IMG/VR virus record: IMGVR_UViG_3300043395_000741
Coordinates: 1-24,778 of that record
Origin: a virus
Strand: one strand, 5' to 3'
Length of the DNA stretch: 24,778 bases
A program made the position numbers and the translations under genes. A model generated the notes under the pieces. That model was not told the DNA's origin, searched no databases, and saw only the letters and a program-made list of their open reading frames with translations. Below are positions 12,499 through 19,969 of this stretch, piece after piece (the first letter of the stretch is position 1; the number at the start of each line of letters is the position of its first letter).

Positions 12499-12620
12499 CA
12501 AAGATAGATAGTGTGGTGAAAGAGCCATTAGAGAAATGTTTATTACTTCTATCTTATAAAGCTGATAAAGGATTAGTGGAAAAAATGATGCATGATGCGG
12601 CTTTAAAAAAATACAACTAA
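12360..12620 (+). CDS. -1 frame extension of the tail-chaperone-like protein
   Basis: Slipping back one base on the T-run (12352-12360) enters a frame that stays open for 86 codons to TAA at 12618-12620. It encodes CSFVKGLTELYPELYDSDGE, then LNFGKKWKAYATIVELANGD, ITKIDSVVKEPLEKCLLLLS and a charged helical end (LVEKMMHDAALKKYN). The segment FGKKW...IxxLAxGDITKxDxVxxxPxxxCL is a pattern I recall as the C-terminal part of a single continuous protein in related phages. No start codon or junction signal of its own is visible near 12360. A fused product would have about 254 residues. It explains the otherwise empty stretch 12499-12620. Confidence 0.65.
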   Translation, partial: CSFVKGLTELYPELYDSDGEISTLQLNFGKKWKAYATIVELANGDITKIDSVVKEPLEKCLLLLSYKADKGLVEKMMHDAALKKYN

Positions 12621-12622
12621 AC

Positions 12623-12651
12623 CAACAACATTATTGAAAACCTATGTTAAA
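12623..12651 (+). promoter_or_regulatory. Late-type element before the fibre module, degenerate copy
   Basis: CAACAA (12623-12628) in place of TAACTA (four of six bases agree), exactly 16 bases, then TGTTAAA (12645-12651) continued by GATA as at 19941. It lies two bases after the -1 frame stop and 17 bases before the ATG at 12669. Confidence 0.4.
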
Positions 12652-12668
12652 GATATAAAGTAAAACAT

Positions 12669-12899
12669 ATGTCTGTTTGGTCTAATTCTCGTAATGGTAA
12701 TTTAAGATATTCTATTAATCGTCAAAACGCATCGGGTATCTATATTGGCCCTACAAGGGGTTTAAGTTCACCAAAGAATAATCGTAGAGGTTGTCTTTGT
12801 GTTAATGAAGATAGATATGGTAGGGATTGTTGTGGTGGTGCGTTAATATCACAAGGTATCGGTAGAATACAATCACCAGCAAATCAACAAAATCAATAA
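12669..12899 (+). CDS. Small cysteine-containing virion-associated protein
   Basis: A 76-residue protein with a Ser/Asn/Arg-rich N-terminus (MSVWSNSRNGNLRYSINRQN), then GCLCVNEDRYGRDCCGGALI (41-60) and ISQGIGRIQSP. The GCLC...CC-x-GAL...QGIG pattern is one I recall from short structural proteins of uncultured Bacteroidota phages, always near fibre genes. Four cysteines in two pairs could bind metal or form disulfides in the particle. It is the first gene of the fibre unit after the late-type element at 12623, and the next gene starts six bases after its stop. Confidence 0.6.
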   Translation: MSVWSNSRNGNLRYSINRQNASGIYIGPTRGLSSPKNNRRGCLCVNEDRYGRDCCGGALISQGIGRIQSPANQQNQ

Positions 12900-12905
12900 T
12901 AAGAT

Positions 12906-15257
12906 ATGGCGATTTATAATCAACAACAATTAATTTCAGCAAGTAACGCAACCTACTTTACAAATGTGTATGGTGGTATTAGTGCAAGTGCTGTAAGAGA
13001 TTTAAACTATTCGTGGATTAGTTCATCCGCTCTTTTATCAGGCTCTCAAACATTTGTTGGAGACCAGATTATTAGTGGTAATGTTAATATAGAGGGAACA
13101 TTTACTTCATCACTTCAAACAGGATATCTTTTAGTTGGTGATGGTAGTGGTAAAACACAAGCAGTAGCAACATCATCAATAATAGCAAACACAGATACAG
13201 GTAGTTTATTAGTAACTGCATCTTTTAATGATACCACTAGAAATATTACTTTTACAAAAGGTGATAATACAACATTTAATTTAGGTGGGTTTGCAACAAC
13301 AGGAAGTAACTCATTTACAGGCTCACAATCAATAAATGGTAATGTAACATTTAATACAACCGGTAGTGCAACTACTAATGGATTAACATTTCCAAATTCT
13401 AAAATACATCAAGATAACTTTTTAAACTTAAAAGGTTTAGGAAATGTTGGTGTAGATATATCAACTGATGGAAATGCAACTTCAACTGGTGTTAATATCA
13501 ATTTAAGAAATACTAACAACAATGGTGATATTCAATTAACTACATCTAATGGTAATATTAAATTAGATGCAGGAACACAGAATATTAATGTATATGGTGC
13601 AGTAAATTTGATAAGTGGCAGTAATGGAGGTAAAATTGTTTTCCCTAATGGTTCACAATTAAGCGGAATTACAGGTGACCAATTTAAATTTACAGCAGGT
13701 AATGATGCATCAGCTCAATTCTTAATTAATTCTTCTTCTCAACCTCTTAATTTAATATTTGAAAATAGAGGTAATGCAGGACAAACACAATTCTTAAACA
13801 TATTAGGAACTGAATTTCATAGTGCAAGTTCTTATACATTTAATGGTGGTAACGCAACATTCCAAGGTAATGTATACGCACCCAATATAACAGGCTCTAC
13901 AATCAATACAGGAAGTTTTGCAACAACTGGCTCAAATACATTTATTGGAATTGAAACTATACAAGATGCAGGTGGATATACAACAGCAATCGCTCCTTAT
14001 TCAGGAAGTTTAATATTTGTTGGTAAAACATATACATCTTCATCGTTTTCACATATAACATCATCAGCAACAGCAGCTAATTTTGTTAACTTTATTTTTA
14101 AAACAAATAATACAACTCCTAATTTAACAATTACGGGTAGTAATAATATTCTTAATCATCCTGCAGCAGCTGGTGCTGGTTTAAGATACTGGGTTGGTTC
14201 AAATAATATTTTCTTAAATGCACCACCACAGATTAGTGCTTCAATGACGCAAGTTCCAATTGTGATAAACAATAACTATGCTTTTGCAGCTACTACTTTA
14301 AGAGGGCCTGCTAGTTCATCTAACACAATTACTTATGCAGGAAATTTAGGTGTAGGTGCAACTGCTATGGGTAGTGCAGCAGCTCCACTTGATAAGTTTT
14401 CTGGCACAATAACAGTCGGTCAAAACATTTTAGGTAATTCAGTAAACCTTTTAGGTGGTATAACCCCTATAAGTGCATCATTAATATTTAGTTCAAACCA
14501 ATCAACATTTGGCCCTACAACATTAAACCTTAATTCATCATCTGTATTTGCTTTTGGAAATATAATTGGTAATACAACCCTAAATAACAACTATTATCAT
14601 ACAGCTAATCCTGATAATAATCAGTTGTATATGTTAGCTAATATAATGCAGGGAGCTCTTATTAATACATCTGGTAGTAATTCAGTTGGTGGGAACAGAA
14701 GATTTTTAACTACAAACATAATCTTTACATCAAATGGTTTACAAAATACTCCATTCTCAAATGCAAGTTCATCAATCGCACTTAATCAAGAAGGTAGTGG
14801 GTCATCATTAGTAGGAACATTAGCAGTAGGTTTAGGATTTGTAATTACAGGAAGTAGTGCAGTTCAAGACCAATTTGCTCCATTTGGATTTTCTTCAGGA
14901 AGTGGTGGAGGTAGTGCATTTTTAGGAAGATTTAACGCAGCAGATGGTATAAGAGATAAATCAGCTGAAAATGTATTAGTAGTAGGAACGGGAACATCTT
15001 ACTCAAATAGAAAGACCGGTTTATTAATTGACTCTGGCTCTAATATGTTTGTAGAAGGAACATTTAATGTATCTGGTAGTTCATCAATGACCGGTAGTGT
15101 AGCAGTGACAGGAAATCAAACACTTCAATCATATACAATATTGAGTAATGTATCAGCATCTCTAAACTTTTCAGATGATACGGCAGCGGCAGCAGGTGGA
15201 GTTCCTTTGGGTGGATTATATAGAAATGGTAATTTCGTAATGATAAGATTAACATAA
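12906..15257 (+). CDS. Large virion surface / tail fibre protein
   Basis: A 783-residue, Ser/Thr/Asn/Gly-rich beta-structured protein. The N-terminus (AIYNQQQLISASNATYFTNV, SASAVRDLNYSWISS) looks like an attachment domain. It is followed by repeated short turns of the form TGSNSFTGSQSINGNVTF, seen at about residues 130-150 and, diverged, at 340-350, typical of beta-helical or beta-prism fibres. The C-terminus, SLNFSDDTAAAAGGVPLGGL followed by YRNGNFVMIRL, is an ending I recall on virion proteins of many uncultured phages. There is no signal peptide or catalytic motif. It probably contributes to host recognition. The collagen-like fibre gene begins nine bases after its stop. Confidence 0.7.
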   Translation: MAIYNQQQLISASNATYFTNVYGGISASAVRDLNYSWISSSALLSGSQTFVGDQIISGNVNIEGTFTSSLQTGYLLVGDGSGKTQAVATSSIIANTDTGSLLVTASFNDTTRNITFTKGDNTTFNLGGFATTGSNSFTGSQSINGNVTFNTTGSATTNGLTFPNSKIHQDNFLNLKGLGNVGVDISTDGNATSTGVNINLRNTNNNGDIQLTTSNGNIKLDAGTQNINVYGAVNLISGSNGGKIVFPNGSQLSGITGDQFKFTAGNDASAQFLINSSSQPLNLIFENRGNAGQTQFLNILGTEFHSASSYTFNGGNATFQGNVYAPNITGSTINTGSFATTGSNTFIGIETIQDAGGYTTAIAPYSGSLIFVGKTYTSSSFSHITSSATAANFVNFIFKTNNTTPNLTITGSNNILNHPAAAGAGLRYWVGSNNIFLNAPPQISASMTQVPIVINNNYAFAATTLRGPASSSNTITYAGNLGVGATAMGSAAAPLDKFSGTITVGQNILGNSVNLLGGITPISASLIFSSNQSTFGPTTLNLNSSSVFAFGNIIGNTTLNNNYYHTANPDNNQLYMLANIMQGALINTSGSNSVGGNRRFLTTNIIFTSNGLQNTPFSNASSSIALNQEGSGSSLVGTLAVGLGFVITGSSAVQDQFAPFGFSSGSGGGSAFLGRFNAADGIRDKSAENVLVVGTGTSYSNRKTGLLIDSGSNMFVEGTFNVSGSSSMTGSVAVTGNQTLQSYTILSNVSASLNFSDDTAAAAGGVPLGGLYRNGNFVMIRLT

Positions 15258-15266
15258 TAGAAAGAT

Positions 15267-16826
15267 ATGAGTTTAATATTAAATGCAAGTATTCAGGGTA
15301 ACCAACAATTTACAGGTAGTGTAGATGTAACGGGCTCATTAAGTATAAACGGAACTTCTCTACCTCAAGCAGTAACACAGGGTGTGCAGGGTGTGCAAGG
15401 AACGCAGGGATTGCAAGGTGCTAATGGACAAAGTAATGCATATTTCAATTATCAAGCAAAAACAGGAACTACGAGTGGTGACCCTGCATCAGGACATTTG
15501 ATTTGGGATAATGTAACACAAACATCAGCAACATCTTTTAATGTAAGTGATACTGATAGTAATTCAAACAATGTAGATATATTTCTTTCTAATATAGGTG
15601 TTGGAAGTATAATAGTATTGCAAGATAAAAACTCTCAATCAAATTATCAGCAATGGCAAATAACTTCTAAAACTGATAACTCAACATATTGGACATACGG
15701 AGCAACTTATTTAGGTGGTGGATATTCTTTTTCAAATAATCAGGATTTATTATTCATCATCGCAGCATATCCAACAGGCCCACAAGGAACACAAGGTATT
15801 CAGGGAGTGCAAGGATTACAAGGTATTCAAGGAATACAAGGTAATTCAGGAACAAATGGAAGTCAAGGTGCAACGGGAGCGCAAGGTATAACTGGAACTG
15901 CCGGCACTAATGGAACAAACGGTGCACAGGGAGCAACAGGAGTACAAGGAACTGCAGGCACCAACGGGACAAATGGAACGAATGGTAGTCAGGGTGCAAC
16001 TGGCTCACAAGGCACTGCAGGCACAAACGGAACAAACGGAAGTCAAGGTGCCACCGGTGCACAAGGAACAGCAGGCACAAACGGAACAAACGGAAGTCAA
16101 GGAACAACCGGCTCTCAAGGAACTGCCGGCACTAATGGCACGAATGGTGCACAAGGAACTGCAGGAACTAACGGGACAAATGGTAGCCAAGGAACAATAG
16201 GAGCACAAGGAACAGCAGGCACCAATGGAACTAACGGAACTCAAGGCACGGCAGGAACAAATGGAACAAATGGAACTCAGGGCACGGCAGGAACCAATGG
16301 CACAAATGGTAGTCAAGGAACAGCAGGCACGAATGGCACCAATGGTTCGCAAGGAGCTACTGGAGCGCAAGGTGCAACAGGTGCAACGGGAGCAAGTGCA
16401 GGAATTACTTCATACACAAATCCTGGAGATAATAGAGTTATAACTTCTGTTAACTCATCTACAATAAATGCAGAAGCAAACTTAACATTTAATGGAAGTT
16501 TATTGACACTTGCAGGTGATATGACCGCAACGGGAGATATTACAGCATTCTATACATCAGATGAAAGATTAAAAGATAATATTATTCCAATAACTGATGC
16601 ATTAGATAAAGTTCGTAAACTAAATGGTGTTAAGTGGGATTGGAATGATAACGCAAGAGAAACAACTCGTTCAACTGCAACATTTGGTTTAATAGCACAA
16701 CAAGTAGAAGAAATAATACCTGAAGTAATAAGAAAAGATTACGAAGGATATTTGCAAATAGATTATTCTAAATTAGTTGCTTTATTAATTGAAGCAATTA
16801 AAGAATTGGAACAAAAAATAAAGTAA
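15267..16826 (+). CDS. Collagen-like tail fibre with C-terminal S74 intramolecular chaperone
   Basis: A 519-residue fibre. Residues 1-50 repeat the attachment style of the preceding protein (LNASIQGNQQFTGSVDVTGS). A globular part follows to about 168, then a Gly-x-y region at 171-379 made largely of TNG, TAG, SQG and ATG triplets, with ten copies of GTAGTNGTNG. Proline is almost absent, unlike animal collagens. Residues about 427-519 form a peptidase S74 chaperone: SDERLKDNIIPI, GVKWDWND, FGLIAQQVEEIIPEV and IDYSKLVALLIEAIKELEQK. In this family the domain trimerises the fibre and usually cleaves itself off before the conserved Ser of SDERLK. The protein probably forms a trimeric host-binding fibre. 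The next gene starts one base after the stop. Confidence 0.9.
   Translation: MSLILNASIQGNQQFTGSVDVTGSLSINGTSLPQAVTQGVQGVQGTQGLQGANGQSNAYFNYQAKTGTTSGDPASGHLIWDNVTQTSATSFNVSDTDSNSNNVDIFLSNIGVGSIIVLQDKNSQSNYQQWQITSKTDNSTYWTYGATYLGGGYSFSNNQDLLFIIAAYPTGPQGTQGIQGVQGLQGIQGIQGNSGTNGSQGATGAQGITGTAGTNGTNGAQGATGVQGTAGTNGTNGTNGSQGATGSQGTAGTNGTNGSQGATGAQGTAGTNGTNGSQGTTGSQGTAGTNGTNGAQGTAGTNGTNGSQGTIGAQGTAGTNGTNGTQGTAGTNGTNGTQGTAGTNGTNGSQGTAGTNGTNGSQGATGAQGATGATGASAGITSYTNPGDNRVITSVNSSTINAEANLTFNGSLLTLAGDMTATGDITAFYTSDERLKDNIIPITDALDKVRKLNGVKWDWNDNARETTRSTATFGLIAQQVEEIIPEVIRKDYEGYLQIDYSKLVALLIEAIKELEQKIK
15777..16403 (+). repeat. DNA encoding the collagen-like Gly-x-y repeats
   Basis: About 627 bases of nine-base and longer related units encode Gly-x-y triplets. 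The protein repeat GTAGTNGTNG occurs ten times but the codons vary between copies (GGA, GGC, GGG; ACA, ACC, ACG; AAC, AAT). This removes long exact DNA repeats. Open frames on the opposite strand here are a by-product of the repeat composition. Confidence 0.85.
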
Positions 16827-16827
16827 T

Positions 16828-17391
16828 ATGGCATTACCATCATCAGGTCAAATATCAATGACTGATTTCAGAACAGAAATGGGTCAAACTTCTTACAACA
16901 ATTATAGTGTAGGTGGAATGGCTTATTCTCCATGGAATGGTAATGGTTATTGGTATACACCTGTTAATATTCACACATCAAATGCAGGAAAATATCCAGT
17001 TGGCCCAACAAGTCCAATATCTTTTTCTGATTGGTATGGATATGATAATAGTTTATATTATTCACCATCGGATACTTTTAGAGATATGGTTATTAATTGG
17101 GGAGGTGTATGTTATTCAAGCACATTAACTAAATTTGATGGCGGGACATCTAATACTACATACGATATTACTATATCAGGCTCAGCAGCAGATTTTAGTG
17201 GAATAGATTATGTAAGAGTTTATTATTCTCAACCATGGAATAGTAGTGGAACAAATACAGGAAGTTATGCACCAATTCACGAAGCATTTGTAAATCAAAG
17301 TGCATACAATTACACATTTACTTATACATACAACTACGATGCAGCTAGAGGAAGTAAAATATATATTGTTGCAACAGCAGGTTGCTATTAA
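16828..17391 (+). CDS. Virion protein, fibre-cluster type
   Basis: A 187-residue Ser/Tyr/Gly/Asn-rich protein. Its N-terminus, MALPSSGQISMTDFRTEMG, and a later PISFSDWYGYD match a pattern frequent in phage virion proteins (LPSSGxISxxDxxxE...xISxSDFYG). The C-terminal two thirds are beta-rich with an immunoglobulin-like look (YDITISGSAADFSGIDYVRV; FTYTYNYDAARGSKIYIV). It probably decorates the tail tip or fibre. It starts one base after the S74 fibre gene and is followed ten bases later by another small beta-rich protein gene. The exact role is unknown. Confidence 0.65.
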   Translation: MALPSSGQISMTDFRTEMGQTSYNNYSVGGMAYSPWNGNGYWYTPVNIHTSNAGKYPVGPTSPISFSDWYGYDNSLYYSPSDTFRDMVINWGGVCYSSTLTKFDGGTSNTTYDITISGSAADFSGIDYVRVYYSQPWNSSGTNTGSYAPIHEAFVNQSAYNYTFTYTYNYDAARGSKIYIVATAGCY

Positions 17392-17401
17392 AAAATAAAT
17401 T

Positions 17402-17779
17402 ATGGGATTTAAAGTAAAAGTAAAAACAGGAACACCACTTTATAATGTGACCGTTTATACGAGAGCAGGTAATGGATTATCAACAGCCGAATATAATGTT
17501 TATTATGGGCCAGATGGTAGTAGTTGGAACTATTTAGCCGGCCCTTTGAATTCAACTTCTTGCACACAATTATCAACAATAGATACAACATTAGGCCCTA
17601 CAATTTATTTCAAATTGGAAAGGGATATTGGTGCAACGGATGTATTTTTTAATTATGCAACATCTCAATTTTGTCCATCTAATCAAGGAGTAACCTGTGT
17701 ATGGTCAGTAACACCAAGCTCTAATATGGATGTAGCACTTACTGCATATGTAATCGGTGGCGATTTAGTAGATTGTTAA
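17402..17779 (+). CDS. Small beta-rich virion protein
   Basis: A 125-residue protein that I do not recognise as a family. It is rich in Thr, Ser, Tyr and Gly with alternating beta-strand patterns (FKVKVKTGTPLYNVTVYTRA; IYFKLERDIGATDVFFNY) and has five cysteines in its second half, the last at the C-terminus. No membrane segment is visible. It is the last gene of the fibre unit. A late-type element begins two bases after its stop. Confidence 0.6.
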   Translation: MGFKVKVKTGTPLYNVTVYTRAGNGLSTAEYNVYYGPDGSSWNYLAGPLNSTSCTQLSTIDTTLGPTIYFKLERDIGATDVFFNYATSQFCPSNQGVTCVWSVTPSSNMDVALTAYVIGGDLVDC

Positions 17780-17781
17780 TT

Positions 17782-17810
17782 TAACTATTTTTTCCAGTTC
17801 GGTTGTTAAA
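17782..17810 (+). promoter_or_regulatory. Late-type element before the glycan-modification pair
   Basis: TAACTA (17782-17787), 16 bases, TGTTAAA (17804-17810), continued by TATA. With two upstream T bases the halves form the inverted repeat TTTAAC/GTTAAA. Only five bases separate TGTTAAA from the ATG at 17816, so a promoter here would give a leaderless or nearly leaderless message. Confidence 0.55.
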
Positions 17811-17815
17811 TATAG

Positions 17816-18778
17816 ATGGCAATAAATAATTTAGCAAAACGAGTTATAGAGAATGGTGGAATGATATATCCACTAACTTTTCCTACACAACAAAAAACAG
17901 CACTATTTAATCCCTCAATTTTAGTTAGAGGTGATAAAGTATTGATTAATATTAGGCATTGCCAATATACTCTTATTCACACAGATAGTAAGTTTGAAAG
18001 CAGATGGGGCCCTTTACTCTATCTAAATCCAGAAAACGATATTTCACTAACTACAACAAATTATTTAGGTGAATGGAAAGATAATCAATTGATTAATCCA
18101 ACCTTAATTGATACAACTCATTTAGATGTAAAACCTTTATGGGAATTTGTTGGTTTAGAGGATTGTAGATTAGCAGATTGGAATAATACATTATATCTTA
18201 CAGGTGTTCGTAGAGATACTGAAACTACGGGAATTGGTAGAATGGAATTATCTGAAATAAATTCTTATAAAGAAATACGCAGATACCGAATACCTACACC
18301 AAATAGGGTAGAAAGTTATTGTGAAAAGAATTGGATGCCAATATTGGATATGCCATTTCATTATCTTAAATGGTGTAATCCTGTTGAGATAGTTAAGGTA
18401 AATATTGGTGGTGAAACAGAGCAAGTATTTATCGGTAAAGAATTAGGATACACAAAAGATATGAGAGGTGGTTCACAGGTGATTACAATTGGTGAACACA
18501 GATTTTGTTTAGTGCACGAAACAGATTTTTGGAGAAATAATCAAAATAATAAAGATGCAACATATAGGCATAGAATAATTTGCTTTGATAAAGATTGGAA
18601 CATAATAAAACGAACTGAAACATTTAACTTTATGACAGGTTTAATTGAGTTTTGTTGTGGATTAGCAGAATATAAAAATAAAATATTAATTACATTTGGA
18701 TATTCAGATAACTCAGCATATCTTTTAGAATTACCTAAAGATTATTTCTTAAAATTAGTTTATGAAGGAATTGATTGA
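17816..18778 (+). CDS. GH130-like five-bladed propeller protein (glycan-active)
   Basis: A 320-residue protein with spaced signature blocks like those of GH130-type beta-propeller enzymes, which phosphorolyse or hydrolyse mannosides: NPSILVRGD (about 32), GLEDCRLADWNNTLYLTGVR (about 113), CEKNWMPI (about 168), MRGGSQVI (about 214), HETDFWR (about 233), YRHRIICFDKDW and EFCCGLAEY (about 280). The GLEDCR and EKNW blocks correspond to substrate-pocket positions in the family. Phage copies are often found with glycan genes, and their true substrates are unknown. It overlaps the following methyltransferase gene by 17 bases, so the two are co-translated. The likely role is processing of host surface or virion glycans. 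Phosphate-binding residues cannot be checked without alignment. Confidence 0.6.
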   Translation: MAINNLAKRVIENGGMIYPLTFPTQQKTALFNPSILVRGDKVLINIRHCQYTLIHTDSKFESRWGPLLYLNPENDISLTTTNYLGEWKDNQLINPTLIDTTHLDVKPLWEFVGLEDCRLADWNNTLYLTGVRRDTETTGIGRMELSEINSYKEIRRYRIPTPNRVESYCEKNWMPILDMPFHYLKWCNPVEIVKVNIGGETEQVFIGKELGYTKDMRGGSQVITIGEHRFCLVHETDFWRNNQNNKDATYRHRIICFDKDWNIIKRTETFNFMTGLIEFCCGLAEYKNKILITFGYSDNSAYLLELPKDYFLKLVYEGID

Positions 18779-19931
18779 TTTTATACAGCAACCTAACGAT
18801 GATATTACTGCATATAATTTAGCGGAATGGTATTATAGTAAAGAAGATTATGCAGGAAGTATATCTTTTTATATCAGAGTGTGTGAAGTATCAAAAGATG
18901 ATAATAGGATATATAAATCACTAATAAAAATTGCTTTAGCATTGTATAAGCAAAGTTGGAGAATAACTTATGTAAAAGGTTATCTATTACACGCTATATC
19001 AGTATTACCAAAAAGACCTGAAGGCTATTACCTATTAGCAAAAATATACGAAGAAAATAAGGAATGGCAAGAGTGTTATTCAATGTGTGAAATAGCAAAG
19101 AGTATATGTGATTTCAGTTATGTAGAAACTGATTTAGAGTATCCTGGCCATTGGGGATTTGATTTTGAAAAAAGTGTAGCGAGTTGGTGGATGGGTAGAG
19201 AAAAAGAGAGTATTGATTTATCAACTTATCTTTATGAGAATGTAGAAATGCCGGAAATGTATAAGAATGCGGTAATAGGTAATATTAATTTAGTTTATGG
19301 AACATTGGATTATCAAAAACCAACTTACAAAGATAACTACTCACAAGCATTTCAGGATTTATTTGTTCTACTAATTAACGAATATAAAAGGGATGGTAAG
19401 TATTTGGAAATAGGTGCATATCATCCATACGAACACTCTAATACCTATCTTTTAGAGAAAGAATATAATTGGAAAGGCATTTCATTAGATATAAACCCTA
19501 AAAGTGTAGTAAACTTTAATGCAAAAAGATTTAATGAGTGTATAGAAGCTGATGCAACGAGGTATAACTACAAAGAAAAGATGGATAGTTTAGGTTGGGG
19601 AACGGATTGGGATTATCTTCAATTAGATTGTGAGCCATCTGCAAATACATTTTTAGCACTTATGCAAATACCATTAGATGATTATAGATTTAGAGTAATT
19701 ACTTATGAACATGATTGGTATTTAGAAAAAAGTATATATAAGGATAAGAGTAGAAGATATTTGGAAAGTATGGGATATGAATTAATCGTATCAAATGTTT
19801 CCGTAGATAATAAATCACCATTTGAAGATTGGTGGGTTCACAAAGAATTAATTAGTAATGATATTAAAGATAAATTTCGTTCAATTAAAGAAATAAATCA
19901 TATAAAAGAATATATTTTTAACTACATATAA
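18762..19931 (+). CDS. TPR-like domain fused to FkbM-type methyltransferase
   Basis: A 389-residue protein. Residues about 1-125 look like tetratricopeptide helices (NLAEWYYSKEDYAGSISFYI; AISVLPKRPEGYYLLAKIYE). From about residue 187 there is an FkbM-type SAM-dependent methyltransferase: QAFQDLFVLLINEYKRDGKY, motif I YLEIGAYHPYEHSNTYLLE, then WKGISLDINPKSV, EADATRYN and DYLQLDCEPSANTFLALMQI. FkbM enzymes O-methylate sugars and secondary metabolites. Together with the overlapping propeller gene it suggests modification of a glycan on the virion or the host envelope. The middle part (about 125-185, with HWGFDFEKSVASWWMGREKE) belongs to neither domain clearly. The domain call is good, the substrate unknown. 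Confidence 0.7.
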   Translation: MKELIDFIQQPNDDITAYNLAEWYYSKEDYAGSISFYIRVCEVSKDDNRIYKSLIKIALALYKQSWRITYVKGYLLHAISVLPKRPEGYYLLAKIYEENKEWQECYSMCEIAKSICDFSYVETDLEYPGHWGFDFEKSVASWWMGREKESIDLSTYLYENVEMPEMYKNAVIGNINLVYGTLDYQKPTYKDNYSQAFQDLFVLLINEYKRDGKYLEIGAYHPYEHSNTYLLEKEYNWKGISLDINPKSVVNFNAKRFNECIEADATRYNYKEKMDSLGWGTDWDYLQLDCEPSANTFLALMQIPLDDYRFRVITYEHDWYLEKSIYKDKSRRYLESMGYELIVSNVSVDNKSPFEDWWVHKELISNDIKDKFRSIKEINHIKEYIFNYI

Positions 19932-19947
19932 AAAATGTGGTGTTAAA
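19919..19947 (+). promoter_or_regulatory. Late-type element before the capsid module
   Basis: TAACTA (19919-19924), 16 bases, TGTTAAA (19941-19947), continued by GATA. The upstream half lies in the last codons of the methyltransferase gene, and the ATG of the scaffold gene is 22 bases downstream. TTTAAC/GTTAAA symmetry is present. Confidence 0.55.
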
Positions 19948-19969
19948 GATAATAAAACAACTAAATAAT

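Noticed and set aside
16005-16370. 121-codon open frame on the - strand in the fibre gene, with other frames open in the same region
   Set aside because: These frames are a by-product of the Gly-x-y repeat composition; the + strand frame is a clear collagen-like fibre with an S74 domain.
15777-16403. CRISPR-like array
   Set aside because: The repeats are in-frame, short and continuous with no spacers, and encode Gly-x-y triplets.
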